From positions 1 through 42,531 of the forward strand of contig CAJULZ010000008.1 of the NCBI GenBank assembly GCA_910587205.1: a stretch of DNA of 42,531 nucleotides, in the 5' to 3' direction. Position 1 is the first letter of the stretch, and the number at the start of each line of letters is the position of its first letter. The translations under genes were made by a program, and so were the position numbers. This document shows, in pieces, positions 1 through 6,117 of the stretch. The stretch comes from an uncultured Oscillospiraceae bacterium. Its GTDB lineage: Bacteria; Bacillota; Clostridia; Oscillospirales; Oscillospiraceae. The notes below the pieces were generated by a model. That model did not search any database, was not told the origin of the DNA, and saw only the letters and a list, made by a program, of their open reading frames with translations.

Positions 1-69
1 AAAATTAGCTTGCTGGCCCCTTTCGGGTGCCTGCAAACTAATCATAGGGGGTGCCATCTCGATTTCCAT
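1..69 (-). CDS. Partial small hypothetical protein (runs off left edge)
   Basis: Only the first 23 codons are in the window. The ATG at 69 follows an AAGGAGG ribosome-binding site at normal spacing, which is the main evidence that it is a gene. The visible N-terminus (MEIEMAPPMISL...) is polar with no signal peptide. It is not recognised. It is the last of a series of left-going small genes of element A. Confidence 0.45.
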   Translation of the reverse strand, partial: MEIEMAPPMISLQAPERGQQANF

Positions 70-147
70 ATGTAAATCCTCCTTGATTTCTGGCCCACAC
101 CGTGATAAAATCAAGGTGAGAAGCCAGTTTTGTGTGGGTTCTTCTCT

Positions 148-184
148 GCCCTGTCAGGTCTGGTACACCTGACGGGGCGCTTTT
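148..184 (+). terminator. Hairpin with T-run
   Basis: A 12-bp stem (GCCCTGTCAGGT pairing with ACCTGACGGGGC, one G-U) is followed by GCTTTT. It looks like an intrinsic terminator read on the + strand, and it also separates the leftmost partial gene from the 48-codon gene that ends at 185. Confidence 0.55.
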
Positions 185-331
185 CTATGCTCCGAACTCA
201 CCGCACACGGCCAGATCTGCCAGCGCCCAAGCGTCATAGCCGTCTGCTTCCGCCTGGGCCAGCAGCTTCTCCCGGATGTGCTCACTGGAGGTGTTCATGA
301 GGGCCGCCTTGTAATCTTCAAAGTTTTTCAT
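185..331 (-). CDS. Small hypothetical protein, 48 aa
   Basis: A 48-codon gene with ATG at 331 preceded by AAAGGAGG seven nucleotides upstream. The product is acidic and helical-looking (MKNFEDYKAALMNTSSEH... ending CGEFGA), with no signal peptide or membrane segment. It is not recognised. It lies in the left-going gene run of element A and, given the strong ribosome-binding site, is probably translated. Confidence 0.5.
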   Translation of the reverse strand: MKNFEDYKAALMNTSSEHIREKLLAQAEADGYDAWALADLAVCGEFGA

Positions 332-387
332 GGGATGCCTCCTTTCGCTGTTGTCATTTTTTATCGCTTGATGTGTAGGTTAGTTCC

Positions 388-627
388 TTATGGACTTTTA
401 AGAAACCGATCGATGTGTTCTTCCAGTGCCGCCTCCTGTTCTGCCCGGGTTAAAAAGGTAAATCCTTCACTGAGGCACCCCCGCGCCTTGAGCTCATCCA
501 CCATTCGCTTGACAGTCTGTTCCAAGTAGTCGAGATCCCTGGTTTGAACTATAATGCCCTGGTCTACGGCCTCCTCTTTTGCCGCTCCGTACATTTGCGA
601 CGGGGCGGTCTTTTTTAAATTAGGCAA
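388..627 (-). CDS. Hypothetical protein, about 79 aa
   Basis: A short, charged, mostly helical protein; no family recognised. The reading frame is open to 645, but the TTG there has no ribosome-binding site. A second TTG at 627 is preceded by GGGGGGTGG and fits better, so 627 is chosen with reservations; an internal ATG (MYGAAKEEA) is also possible. Upstream, between this gene and the stop of the next one, is a CCAATA...TATTGG inverted repeat around AATCGGCATC that recurs before other genes of this element. It probably belongs to the same left-going operon as 657-884. Confidence 0.45.
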   Translation of the reverse strand: MPNLKKTAPSQMYGAAKEEAVDQGIIVQTRDLDYLEQTVKRMVDELKARGCLSEGFTFLTRAEQEAALEEHIDRFLKSP

Positions 628-656
628 CCCTTTCCACCCCCCCAATAGATGCCGAT

Positions 657-884
657 TTATTGGACTGCTTCATCCTCTGCGGTGTCGGCATCGTCGGTTT
701 TCAGAGCGGCACGGATTTCAATTAGGCCCTCCGCTTGAACGATGATCTCAGAGACGATCCGGCGGATTGGGATGCCAGACTGGTAGTTCAATCGCCGGAC
801 GATCCGCTCAGCCTCCGGGGAAAGCCGAACCAGACCAATACACTCCGTTGACGCGCGTTTAGCTTCCAATACGATGGGTTTCAT
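657..884 (-). CDS. Ribbon-helix-helix-like small protein, 75 aa
   Basis: ATG at 884 is preceded by AAAGGAG eight nucleotides upstream. Residues about 17-53 read like a short strand followed by two helices (IGLVRLSPEAERIVRRL, then IPIRRIVSEIIVQAEGLI), which resembles a CopG/Arc-type ribbon-helix-helix fold, but I did not match a named family. The tail is acidic and probably disordered. If the fold is right, it would be a small DNA-binding accessory protein of element A. The leader carries the TCTATCAA motif found before the MobC-like genes of elements B and C. Confidence 0.5.
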   Translation of the reverse strand: MKPIVLEAKRASTECIGLVRLSPEAERIVRRLNYQSGIPIRRIVSEIIVQAEGLIEIRAALKTDDADTAEDEAVQ

Positions 885-967
885 GTGGGTGTCTCCTTTC
901 GTTTTGATAGATGCCGATTTGCAAAAACGCAATATGATGTGTTTACAGATTGTTTACAGCCTACATA

Positions 968-996
968 TTGAATTATATTTCATATTTTGGTATAAT
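968..996 (+). promoter_or_regulatory. Sigma-A-type promoter for the YjzC-like gene
   Basis: TTGAAT (968-973), a 17-nt spacer and TATAAT (991-996) lie in an AT-rich stretch 34 nt upstream of the ATG at 1030. Two TTTACAG repeats lie just upstream (about 940-958). This is a consensus-like housekeeping promoter by inspection. Confidence 0.6.
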
Positions 997-1029
997 TTTT
1001 CCATAATATATTGGAAAGGAGGATTCCAA

Positions 1030-1197
1030 ATGGCGAACAAACTGTACAAGCCTGGGGAGGATAACAAGCCGCGCGGCGAATACCGGGAGGTTGGCCCCCG
1101 TGGCGGGCAAGTGCCTCATCCTCGGCAAGTCACCATTGATCCGGGCGACAGGCTCCCGCCCACACAGGAGCCTGGCCGCAGGTGGGAAAAGGTTTAG
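1030..1197 (+). CDS. YjzC family protein, 55 aa
   Basis: The 55-residue product resembles Bacillus YjzC-family small proteins in layout: an N-terminal K-PGE segment, a central GEYREVGPRGGQV, then a PGDRLPPTQEPGRRWEK end. The family has no well-defined biochemical role. ATG at 1030 follows a strong AAGGAGG and a good promoter, so it is likely expressed. It is transcribed away from the left-going genes of element A and followed by an intrinsic terminator. Family assignment is from recalled sequence pattern, moderately sure. Confidence 0.6.
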   Translation: MANKLYKPGEDNKPRGEYREVGPRGGQVPHPRQVTIDPGDRLPPTQEPGRRWEKV

Positions 1198-1204
1198 CCG
1201 CGCA

Positions 1205-1240
1205 GGGCTCCTGTCATGACAGGGGCCCTAAATCTTTGCC
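1205..1240 (+). terminator. Terminator after the YjzC-like gene
   Basis: A near-perfect palindrome (GGGCTCCTGTC / GACAGGGGCCC at 1205-1228) is followed by TAAATCTTT. It begins eight bases after the stop codon at 1197. Confidence 0.55.
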
Positions 1241-1315
1241 CGAACCCGCCACAGGCAAAAGCTGCGCCCAAACAAATTGATTTGGAACCACGCTTCGGCA
1301 TATCTAACACCGTTT

Positions 1316-1570
1316 TCACTGTACTTCGTGATGTAGTGCCTCATGAGGATCTCCTTTCATGCGTTGCCCTGGCTGGGCAAACAGATCTTGCGGATCGTAG
1401 TACGGGAAAAAATGTTCGATGATGGCGCATACCTCCGACCACGTAAACTCCGTTTTCCCATTTAATTTGTTGTAGAGCGATTTCTGGGTTATCCCAAGAC
1501 ACGTTGCGATATCTGCTACTGTAAACTCACTCTCCCGTATTTCTCTGTAGAGAATTGGGTACCGCACCAC
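1316..1570 (-). CDS. Small helix-turn-helix protein, 84 aa
   Basis: The product has an XRE/Cro-like helix-turn-helix at about residues 14-45 (FTVADIATCLGITQKSLYNK), so it is probably a DNA-binding regulator of element A. The chosen start is GTG at 1570, seven nucleotides after GGAGG; an in-frame GTG at 1567 is also possible, while upstream ATGs lack a ribosome-binding site. The gene lies 43 bp downstream of another small HTH gene (1614-1817) with the AATCGGCACCTATTGG leader motif between them. Together they look like a regulatory pair, but their targets cannot be told from sequence. Confidence 0.65.
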   Translation of the reverse strand: MVRYPILYREIRESEFTVADIATCLGITQKSLYNKLNGKTEFTWSEVCAIIEHFFPYYDPQDLFAQPGQRMKGDPHEALHHEVQ

Positions 1571-1613
1571 CCTTTCACCTCCTTCCCCAATAGGTGCCGA
1601 TTTATTGGACACA

Positions 1614-1817
1614 TTATGCGGTATGCTGTTCTTGCTTCTCAATCAGACGCCCAAGCGCCCCACGCAGCGCAGCCTCAGCACCTTTCGGCTCCCGGTGTCC
1701 GTTCATCACAGCACTGAGATACTTTTCGTGCCACCCTACTTCCGCTGCCAGCTGCTTTGCGGTCACACCGGCAAGGTGCATATCTCCAATCAAATCTGCT
1801 GTCCACTTTGCGGGCAT
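1614..1817 (-). CDS. Small helix-turn-helix protein, 67 aa
   Basis: ATG at 1817 is preceded by AAAGGAGG. The product is a compact HTH (residues about 8-45: DLIGDMHLAGVTAKQLAAEV, then YLSAVMNGHREP), of the short XRE-like kind that appears in Clostridia prophages and integrative elements. It is first in the left-going run 1817 to 1 and is divergent from the gene at 1880, so it may control the intergenic region with its TTACGT motifs. A role as Cro-like switch partner of the repressor at 2442 is inference. Confidence 0.65.
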   Translation of the reverse strand: MPAKWTADLIGDMHLAGVTAKQLAAEVGWHEKYLSAVMNGHREPKGAEAALRGALGRLIEKQEQHTA

Positions 1818-1832
1818 ATAACCCCTCCTTTC

Positions 1833-1861
1833 TTGATTACGTTGGTATCTTTTGGTATAAT
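1833..1861 (+). promoter_or_regulatory. Promoter for the coiled-coil membrane protein gene
   Basis: TTGATT (1833-1838), a 17-nt spacer and TATAAT (1856-1861) lie 19 nt before the ATG at 1880. The -35 region overlaps a TGATTACGTT motif like those upstream of the repressor gene, so it may be under the same control. Confidence 0.6.
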
Positions 1862-1879
1862 CACCGCGAGGTGATTCGC

Positions 1880-2182
1880 ATGGATTTTGAAACTGGATAT
1901 ATAAAATATGAGGATTCCGCTATGGGTAAGATGGAACGGACCTATAAGGAACAGGCAGGTCAGCACCTTGCAGAGCTACAGAAACTGCGTGAGGAGTTTG
2001 ACCAATATCGTGCCGATAATGCTGCCTATCAAGCCGCCCAAGAAAAGGGCCAGAAATTGGCGGAAAAGCGACAGTTTTGGTATGGCATTCTTTCCAACAT
2101 AATTTCCGCCATTATTGGAGGGCTTGTTGTTTACTATTGGCCCGCCATCATTGCGTTTTTCACGAACTTCTTTCAAAAGTAG
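1880..2182 (+). CDS. Small membrane-anchored coiled-coil protein, 100 aa
   Basis: ATG at 1880 has AGGTG upstream at good spacing and a strong promoter just before it; longer in-frame starts would lie upstream of that promoter. Residues about 15-65 form a charged coiled coil (MGKMERTYKEQAGQHLAELQ...), followed by one C-terminal membrane helix (ILSNIISAIIGGLVVYYWP) and a short lysine-ended tail. No family is recognised; it resembles small tail-anchored proteins of mobile elements and prophages. It is transcribed divergently from the HTH genes on its left. Confidence 0.6.
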   Translation: MDFETGYIKYEDSAMGKMERTYKEQAGQHLAELQKLREEFDQYRADNAAYQAAQEKGQKLAEKRQFWYGILSNIISAIIGGLVVYYWPAIIAFFTNFFQK

Positions 2183-2325
2183 TCACCCCCATTCTCCACA
2201 ATTTGCGCCCCTCGAATTTGGGCATGTCTACAAAATGATTACCAACCTCCGCTTTACTGTTGACCCCTGTAATCATGTGTGGTATTATAACGGTGCCAGC
2301 CAATTATAAAGATGGTCCGCACGTT

Positions 2326-2406
2326 TGATTACGTCGTTCAACCTATGCGCTTATCATAGCACGCTTACGTAATCATTGCAAGCCCTTTTTGCTTACGCGG
2401 GTAATC
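2326..2406. promoter_or_regulatory. Candidate operator cluster (TTACG repeats)
   Basis: Three related sites, GATTACGTCG (2327), CTTACGTAATC (2364, with the palindrome TTACGTAA) and CTTACGCGGGTAATC (2391), lie within 115 bp upstream of the repressor gene start at 2442; a fourth, TGATTACGTT, overlaps the -35 box at 1833. They are likely binding sites for the XRE repressor, by analogy with repressor/ImmA modules. The remainder of 2183-2441 shows no gene. Confidence 0.4.
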
Positions 2407-2441
2407 TTTGTCATTGCGCACAAAAGCAGTGGGGTGATTTT

Positions 2442-2801
2442 GTGTTTTTTGACAGATTCGAGGATTTGTGTAAAAGAAAAGGAGTAAAACCAGGAACCGC
2501 TTGTAAACAAATGGGTGTTAGTAGATCACTTGCGGCAAAATGGAAAACAACAAAAACCGAAAAACCGAGTGCAGATGTATTAATAAAAATGTCAGAATAT
2601 TTTGAAATGTCTATTGGAGAGATACTTGGAGCAGAAACAGAAAAAGCGCCCACCCCGGAGGGTGAGCGCAAGCCCAGTGATGAGGATATCAAATTTGCCC
2701 TCTTTGGCGGCGGCGGTGAAATCACCGATGCCATGTTTGATGAGGTGAAGAACTTTGCCGCCTATATCAAACAGAGAGAGGAGGGGAAAAGGAAGGGATA
2801 G
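2442..2801 (+). CDS. XRE-family repressor, 119 aa
   Basis: The chosen start is GTG at 2442 with GGGGTG upstream. Residues about 4-65 are an XRE helix-turn-helix (FEDLCKRKGVKPGTACKQMG, then SRSLAAKWKT, then KMSEYFEMSIGEILG). A linker and an acidic C-terminal segment follow. It is three bases upstream of an ImmA/IrrE-type protease gene, the classic arrangement of a repressor inactivated by its partner protease (as ImmR/ImmA in ICEBs1). It is therefore probably the master repressor of element A. The head of the gene is AT-rich compared with its neighbours. Confidence 0.8.
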   Translation: MFFDRFEDLCKRKGVKPGTACKQMGVSRSLAAKWKTTKTEKPSADVLIKMSEYFEMSIGEILGAETEKAPTPEGERKPSDEDIKFALFGGGGEITDAMFDEVKNFAAYIKQREEGKRKG

Positions 2802-2804
2802 CGC

Positions 2805-3239
2805 GTGAACGATTCCATTTTTTTATATCGGATTGCGGATGCAGAACACATTCCGATCCTCCCGTTCCGGCTTCCTGAAACGGGGTCGCTTTGCATCCAA
2901 TCGGAAGATGAGAACTGTTATATCGGAATTGATGAGGCGCTCCTGGAGACCGAATCAGAGAAACGGGTGCACCTTGGGCATGAGTTGGGCCACTGTGTCA
3001 CCGGGAGCTTTTACAACCGTTGGGCCGCCTGCGATATCCGCCAAAAGCACGAAAACCGAGCCGATAAATGGGCGATAGAAAAGCTCGTTCCGGAACGTGC
3101 GCTTGACGACGCAGTGGCAGACGGCTACACCGACATATTTTCCCTGGCCGAGCATTTTGAAGTGACCGAGGATTTCATGCGCAAAGCTGTCTGCTGGTAC
3201 ACATACGGGAACCTGGCAGCTGATTTGTATTTTTCCTAA
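2805..3239 (+). CDS. ImmA/IrrE family metallopeptidase
   Basis: A 144-residue zinc protease with the HELGH motif (about residues 59-63) and a downstream glutamate in HENRADKWA, as in ImmA/IrrE proteins. The family cleaves cognate XRE repressors after DNA damage or other signals and so derepresses the element. The start is GTG at 2805, preceded by GGAAGG. It is separated from the repressor by three bases and almost certainly co-transcribed with it. Confidence 0.85.
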   Translation: MNDSIFLYRIADAEHIPILPFRLPETGSLCIQSEDENCYIGIDEALLETESEKRVHLGHELGHCVTGSFYNRWAACDIRQKHENRADKWAIEKLVPERALDDAVADGYTDIFSLAEHFEVTEDFMRKAVCWYTYGNLAADLYFS

Positions 3240-3260
3240 AAAGATGATAAGGAGCCGATT

Positions 3261-3590
3261 ATGAACAACGAAGAAAAGATTTTAGCAATTTTGGAAAGCC
3301 ACAGCAAGATGTTTGAGCAAATGAACGCTCGAATGGGCCAGATGCAGGCCGACATGGGCCAGATGCAGGCCGACATGGGCCAGATGCAAACCACCCTCAC
3401 CCGCGTGGCCGTCACCCAGGAGAACGTGGTGATTCCACAAATCAAGCTGCTGGCCGAGGGCCATGATCTGCTTTTGCAAAAGCTGGCCCGCAAGGAGCGC
3501 GTGGAGGCCCTGGAGGACGATGTGGCCTTGCTGAAAACCGTAGTCAAAGCCATGTCCGAGCGCATCGCGGAGCTGGAACAGGCGCAATAA
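3261..3590 (+). CDS. Coiled-coil protein with 7-residue tandem repeats, 109 aa
   Basis: ATG at 3261 follows AAGGAG. The whole product is predicted to be a long coiled coil. Residues about 25-45 are three copies of the heptad MGQMQAD/T, encoded by 21-bp tandem repeats at about 3333-3395, and the C-terminal half (RKERVEALEDDVALLKTVV) is a second heptad region. Family unknown; it looks like the tail-fibre-like or chaperone-like coiled coils that follow repressor/ImmA pairs. It is third in the operon after ImmA. Confidence 0.65.
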   Translation: MNNEEKILAILESHSKMFEQMNARMGQMQADMGQMQADMGQMQTTLTRVAVTQENVVIPQIKLLAEGHDLLLQKLARKERVEALEDDVALLKTVVKAMSERIAELEQAQ

Positions 3591-3628
3591 AAAAAAAACG
3601 CCCCCGGCGCTGACAGCACCAGGGGCGA
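3590..3628 (-). terminator. Hairpin with T9 on the minus strand
   Basis: CGCCCC (3599) pairs with GGGGCG (3627) around an inner GGCGCT/AGCACC stem. The T-run (A9-10 on the + strand, 3589-3598) places it as a terminator of leftward transcription, just past the 3' end of the coiled-coil gene. The rest of 3628-3812 holds no gene that I can support, only an AT-rich stretch before 3813. Confidence 0.45.
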
Positions 3629-3812
3629 GGAACATAGAACGAGGGCCGCCTACGAAGGGCGGCCCTAAGGCATAAAGCCTAAGTTGTTTTGTTTGTGGGC
3701 ATTAATCAGTTCGTAAGTTTGCCGCCCACTGGCTCTTACATAATGTAGTATACTCCATACCATCCTAAAATGTCAATAGAAAAATATATCAAAAAAAAAG
3801 AAGGGTTTACAT

Positions 3813-4595
3813 TTGAAAAGACAGAGTTTCTTTGCTTTCGCTTTTAGACCGAATTTTGTCGACCAAATTGATCATCTTGCAGAACTTGCTCGGGAAGAAC
3901 GTTGGGACTTCTTGAATGACCCGCAACGCGTCCCACATCAAATCTTGGTGAACTATATTAACCACACATTTATGCGTCTGTGCGAGTTAAATGACAAAAA
4001 TCCCGGTGAGAACTACATCGTTGAGACTGACCAATATTTTTGCTTTGATACAGGTCTTTTCACCAGGAATTTTGAACCCATCTATGCTTTTTTAACGCCA
4101 AATAACCCGTATCGAGCTGCCAAATGGGTCTTAAAAGGCTTTTATAAAAAATCAGCCTACGAGCTTCGCTCTATTGCTGTTCTTCCAAGACGCGCAACCT
4201 ATTTTGATAGTTTTGAAGACTTGGTCTATGACACACGCCTTGACCTCCGAGTAAATATCGATCATATTTTAGAAGACGAGGAAAATAAAAAGAGAATCCC
4301 TGAAAGATACCGGGAATCATCAAATTTGCCAATGATGTTTATGGGGCTCGCACTCGAATACGCAAAAATTAGAATCAAAGAAAATTATAAAGCTGCCGTA
4401 CCTCAGTATTTTAATCAAAAAGTGCAATTTTTAATCCCTATTAGTCTGGGTGATCCCTCGGTAGTTGACCTATCATTGGCGGTGGGAAAAGACGGTGGGA
4501 TTTATACTGGGCATACTTGCTTAACACTGGATATGGCCTATAATAATGCAAGATTAATCGCAAAACCAGAAAGTGATTGGCTGATTGGCCATTAA
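3813..4595 (+). CDS. DUF3825 domain-containing protein
   Basis: The 260-residue product matches the DUF3825 pattern over its full length: an N-terminal FAFAFRPNFVDQI and LAREERWDF, the central AVLPRRATYFD and VNIDHIL, then ENYKAAVPQYF and a C-terminal TCLTLDMAYNNARLI. The function of DUF3825 is not established; it occurs alone or fused to putative RNA-binding domains. The start is TTG at 3813 after AAGAAGGG. The gene is AT-richer than its neighbours and sits alone between the repressor operon and the integrase gene, the usual cargo slot, so a role in defence or conflict is possible but is inference. Confidence 0.75.
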   Translation: MKRQSFFAFAFRPNFVDQIDHLAELAREERWDFLNDPQRVPHQILVNYINHTFMRLCELNDKNPGENYIVETDQYFCFDTGLFTRNFEPIYAFLTPNNPYRAAKWVLKGFYKKSAYELRSIAVLPRRATYFDSFEDLVYDTRLDLRVNIDHILEDEENKKRIPERYRESSNLPMMFMGLALEYAKIRIKENYKAAVPQYFNQKVQFLIPISLGDPSVVDLSLAVGKDGGIYTGHTCLTLDMAYNNARLIAKPESDWLIGH

Positions 4596-4658
4596 ACCAT
4601 GCGCCTATAAGCTTTTTAATCCCTTTTTGTCGATCTACAATAGGAAGGAGGCCCCGTT

Positions 4659-5840
4659 ATGGCCAGGCGTCCAGAATTCTATTATGATGAAAAAACCGGC
4701 TACTACCGCAAGCGGGTCAAACTCCAATCCGGCCTCTATAAAGACGTGCGGGCCAAGACAAAAGACGAGCTGCGTAAAAAGCTCTACGACCTGGAGACCG
4801 CTCAGCGGATGGGCGTGATCCTGGACGACAAAACAACGGTTGCAGAACTGCTGGCTCAGTGGTACAATAACCGCAAGGGCGAGTTGTCCTTTTCCCGCCA
4901 GCGGGATTTCGTGAACGCCATCAACAACCACATCTGTCCTTTGCTTGGGGCTATGAAAGTTCGGGACGTGAGGCCGGAGCACTGCCAGCGGGTCATGGCC
5001 CAGTTGGCCGGGAAGTCCAACTCCCTCCAAGTAAAGGTGCTCACCGTCATGCGGATGGCCTTTGAGTGCGCCGCGGACAACGGGCTGATCCTCCGTTCCC
5101 CCTGCCAAAAGCTCAAAGCGGGGGGCGTGGAGGTCAAAGAGAAGGTGCCGCTCACCCCGGAACAGTGCGCCGCCTTAGAGGCGGCCACCGAGGGGACACG
5201 TGCCTATCTGTTCATCCTGCTGGGCCTGTACACCGGATTACGCCGCGAGGAGATCTGCGGGCTGCGCTGGTGTGACGTCGATCTAACCGCTCAGACCCCC
5301 AGCCTTACTGTTAATAATGCCGTCCGGTTTGAGAACAACCAAGGCATATTCCCATCGCCCCTGAAGACCAAAGCGTCCCACAGGACGATTCCGCTCCCCG
5401 CAAAGCTGGCCGGGGCCCTCCGGGAAGCGAAGCAGAGCAGTACCAGTGTGTTTGTCGTGCCCGCCCGGGACGGTGGCTGCGCCAGCTTGCAGACCGTCCG
5501 TAATCTGATGCGTCTGGTGGAGCGCCGCACAATTCACCCAGCAGATTCCACGAGGCAACGTCCTGGCCCGCAGGTAGCGCAGACGTTAACCTTTCATGTC
5601 ACGCCCCATATTTTGAGGCACACCTATATCACCCGGCTGTGCGCCGCCGGATGCGACATCAAAAAAATACAATATCTGGCCGGGCATAGCGACATAACCA
5701 TGACCTTGGGCATTTATTCCCACGTGGTTGGGAATACCCCTGATGAGCTGATCGGCTCGATCGAAAATGCCTTTTCGGGGCAAACTTCGGGGCAATCAGG
5801 GGATCCTTCCACCCCAAAAGTGTTGTCTATCAACGGCTAA
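4659..5840 (+). CDS. int: Tyrosine-type site-specific integrase (element A)
   Basis: A 393-residue phage-type integrase. Residues 1-50 form an AP2-like arm-binding domain (YYDEKTGYYRKRVKLQSG), about 60-145 a core-binding domain, and about 165-375 the catalytic domain with R (TGLRREEICGLRW), H-x-x-R (HILRHTY), H (AGHSDI) and the nucleophile Y (LGIYSHV). ATG at 4659 follows AAGGAGG. The stop codon is 19 bp from the tRNA-Val 3' repeat at 5860, which indicates that this enzyme integrates element A at the tRNA gene. Confidence 0.93.
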   Translation: MARRPEFYYDEKTGYYRKRVKLQSGLYKDVRAKTKDELRKKLYDLETAQRMGVILDDKTTVAELLAQWYNNRKGELSFSRQRDFVNAINNHICPLLGAMKVRDVRPEHCQRVMAQLAGKSNSLQVKVLTVMRMAFECAADNGLILRSPCQKLKAGGVEVKEKVPLTPEQCAALEAATEGTRAYLFILLGLYTGLRREEICGLRWCDVDLTAQTPSLTVNNAVRFENNQGIFPSPLKTKASHRTIPLPAKLAGALREAKQSSTSVFVVPARDGGCASLQTVRNLMRLVERRTIHPADSTRQRPGPQVAQTLTFHVTPHILRHTYITRLCAAGCDIKKIQYLAGHSDITMTLGIYSHVVGNTPDELIGSIENAFSGQTSGQSGDPSTPKVLSING

Positions 5841-5859
5841 GCGGGGTTTTGCAGTATGT

Positions 5860-5904
5860 TTCACACGCAAGAGGTCACAGATTCGAGTTCTGTAGTCTCC
5901 ACCA
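5860..5904 (+). repeat. Attachment site: tRNA-Val(CAC) 3' half, left copy
   Basis: These 45 bp are identical to 26746-26790. They fold as tRNA nucleotides 32-76: anticodon loop TTCACAC, stem GCAAG, variable loop AGGTC, T-arm ACAGA-TTCGAGT-TCTGT, acceptor AGTCTCC, A, CCA. The repeat begins exactly at position 32, so recombination takes place in the anticodon loop. The 5' half is missing, so this is not a functional tRNA. It is the A/B junction. Confidence 0.9.
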
Positions 5905-5907
5905 CCT

Positions 5908-5945
5908 AACTGCTGGAAATCATTTGATTTCCAGCAGTTTTCTTT
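5908..5945 (+). terminator. tRNA-type terminator next to left att
   Basis: A 15-bp perfect stem (AACTGCTGGAAATCA / TGATTTCCAGCAGTT) is followed by TTCTTTT, four bases after the CCA end. It would act as the terminator of the tRNA gene when this arm is joined to the tRNA 5' half. Confidence 0.8.
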
Positions 5946-5991
5946 TGCCCTAATCACTTTTTCCTCGATTTCAATTCTCGGTTTTTCTCCT

Positions 5992-6011
5992 TGACCACAT
6001 AAATGACCACA
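5992..6011. repeat. Arm-type doublet TGACCACA, left end of element B
   Basis: Two TGACCACA copies at 12-bp period, 88 bp inside the left att. The same doublet with one base changed in the spacer lies at 26611-26630 inside the right att, in the same orientation. This placement fits integrase or excisionase arm sites. Confidence 0.5.
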
Positions 6012-6014
6012 GAC

Positions 6015-6046
6015 AGAAAAAATCTGCCCTCGATTGGGGGCAGATT
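6015..6046 (-). terminator. Terminator of the integrase operon (element B)
   Basis: AATCTGCCC pairs with GGGCAGATT (6021-6046), and on the minus strand the stem is followed by six or more T. It lies 72 bp downstream of the stop of the second integrase gene. Confidence 0.65.
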
Positions 6047-6117
6047 GAATGCGGTTGGTTATGGCGGTAGCGGAAGAGACCCTTACTGATTACGGCGTAG
6101 TAAATCTTTCCCGGTTC

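Larger units (their letters stand above)
1..5904. mobile_element. Integrative element A (right part)
   Basis: This is the right-hand part of an integrative element whose left end is outside the window. Its integrase gene (4659-5840) stops 19 bp before a 45-bp tRNA-Val 3'-half repeat at 5860, the usual place for a tyrosine integrase that targets a tRNA gene. An XRE repressor and ImmA-type protease pair, small HTH genes and a DUF3825 protein fit a repressor-controlled integrative element or prophage-like island. No relaxase, coupling protein or phage structural gene is seen here, so its transfer mode is unknown. Confidence 0.65.

Noticed and set aside
5860..5904. Functional tRNA gene
   Set aside because: Only nucleotides 32-76 are present at both copies; the 5' half (acceptor, D-arm, anticodon 5' stem) is missing from the window.
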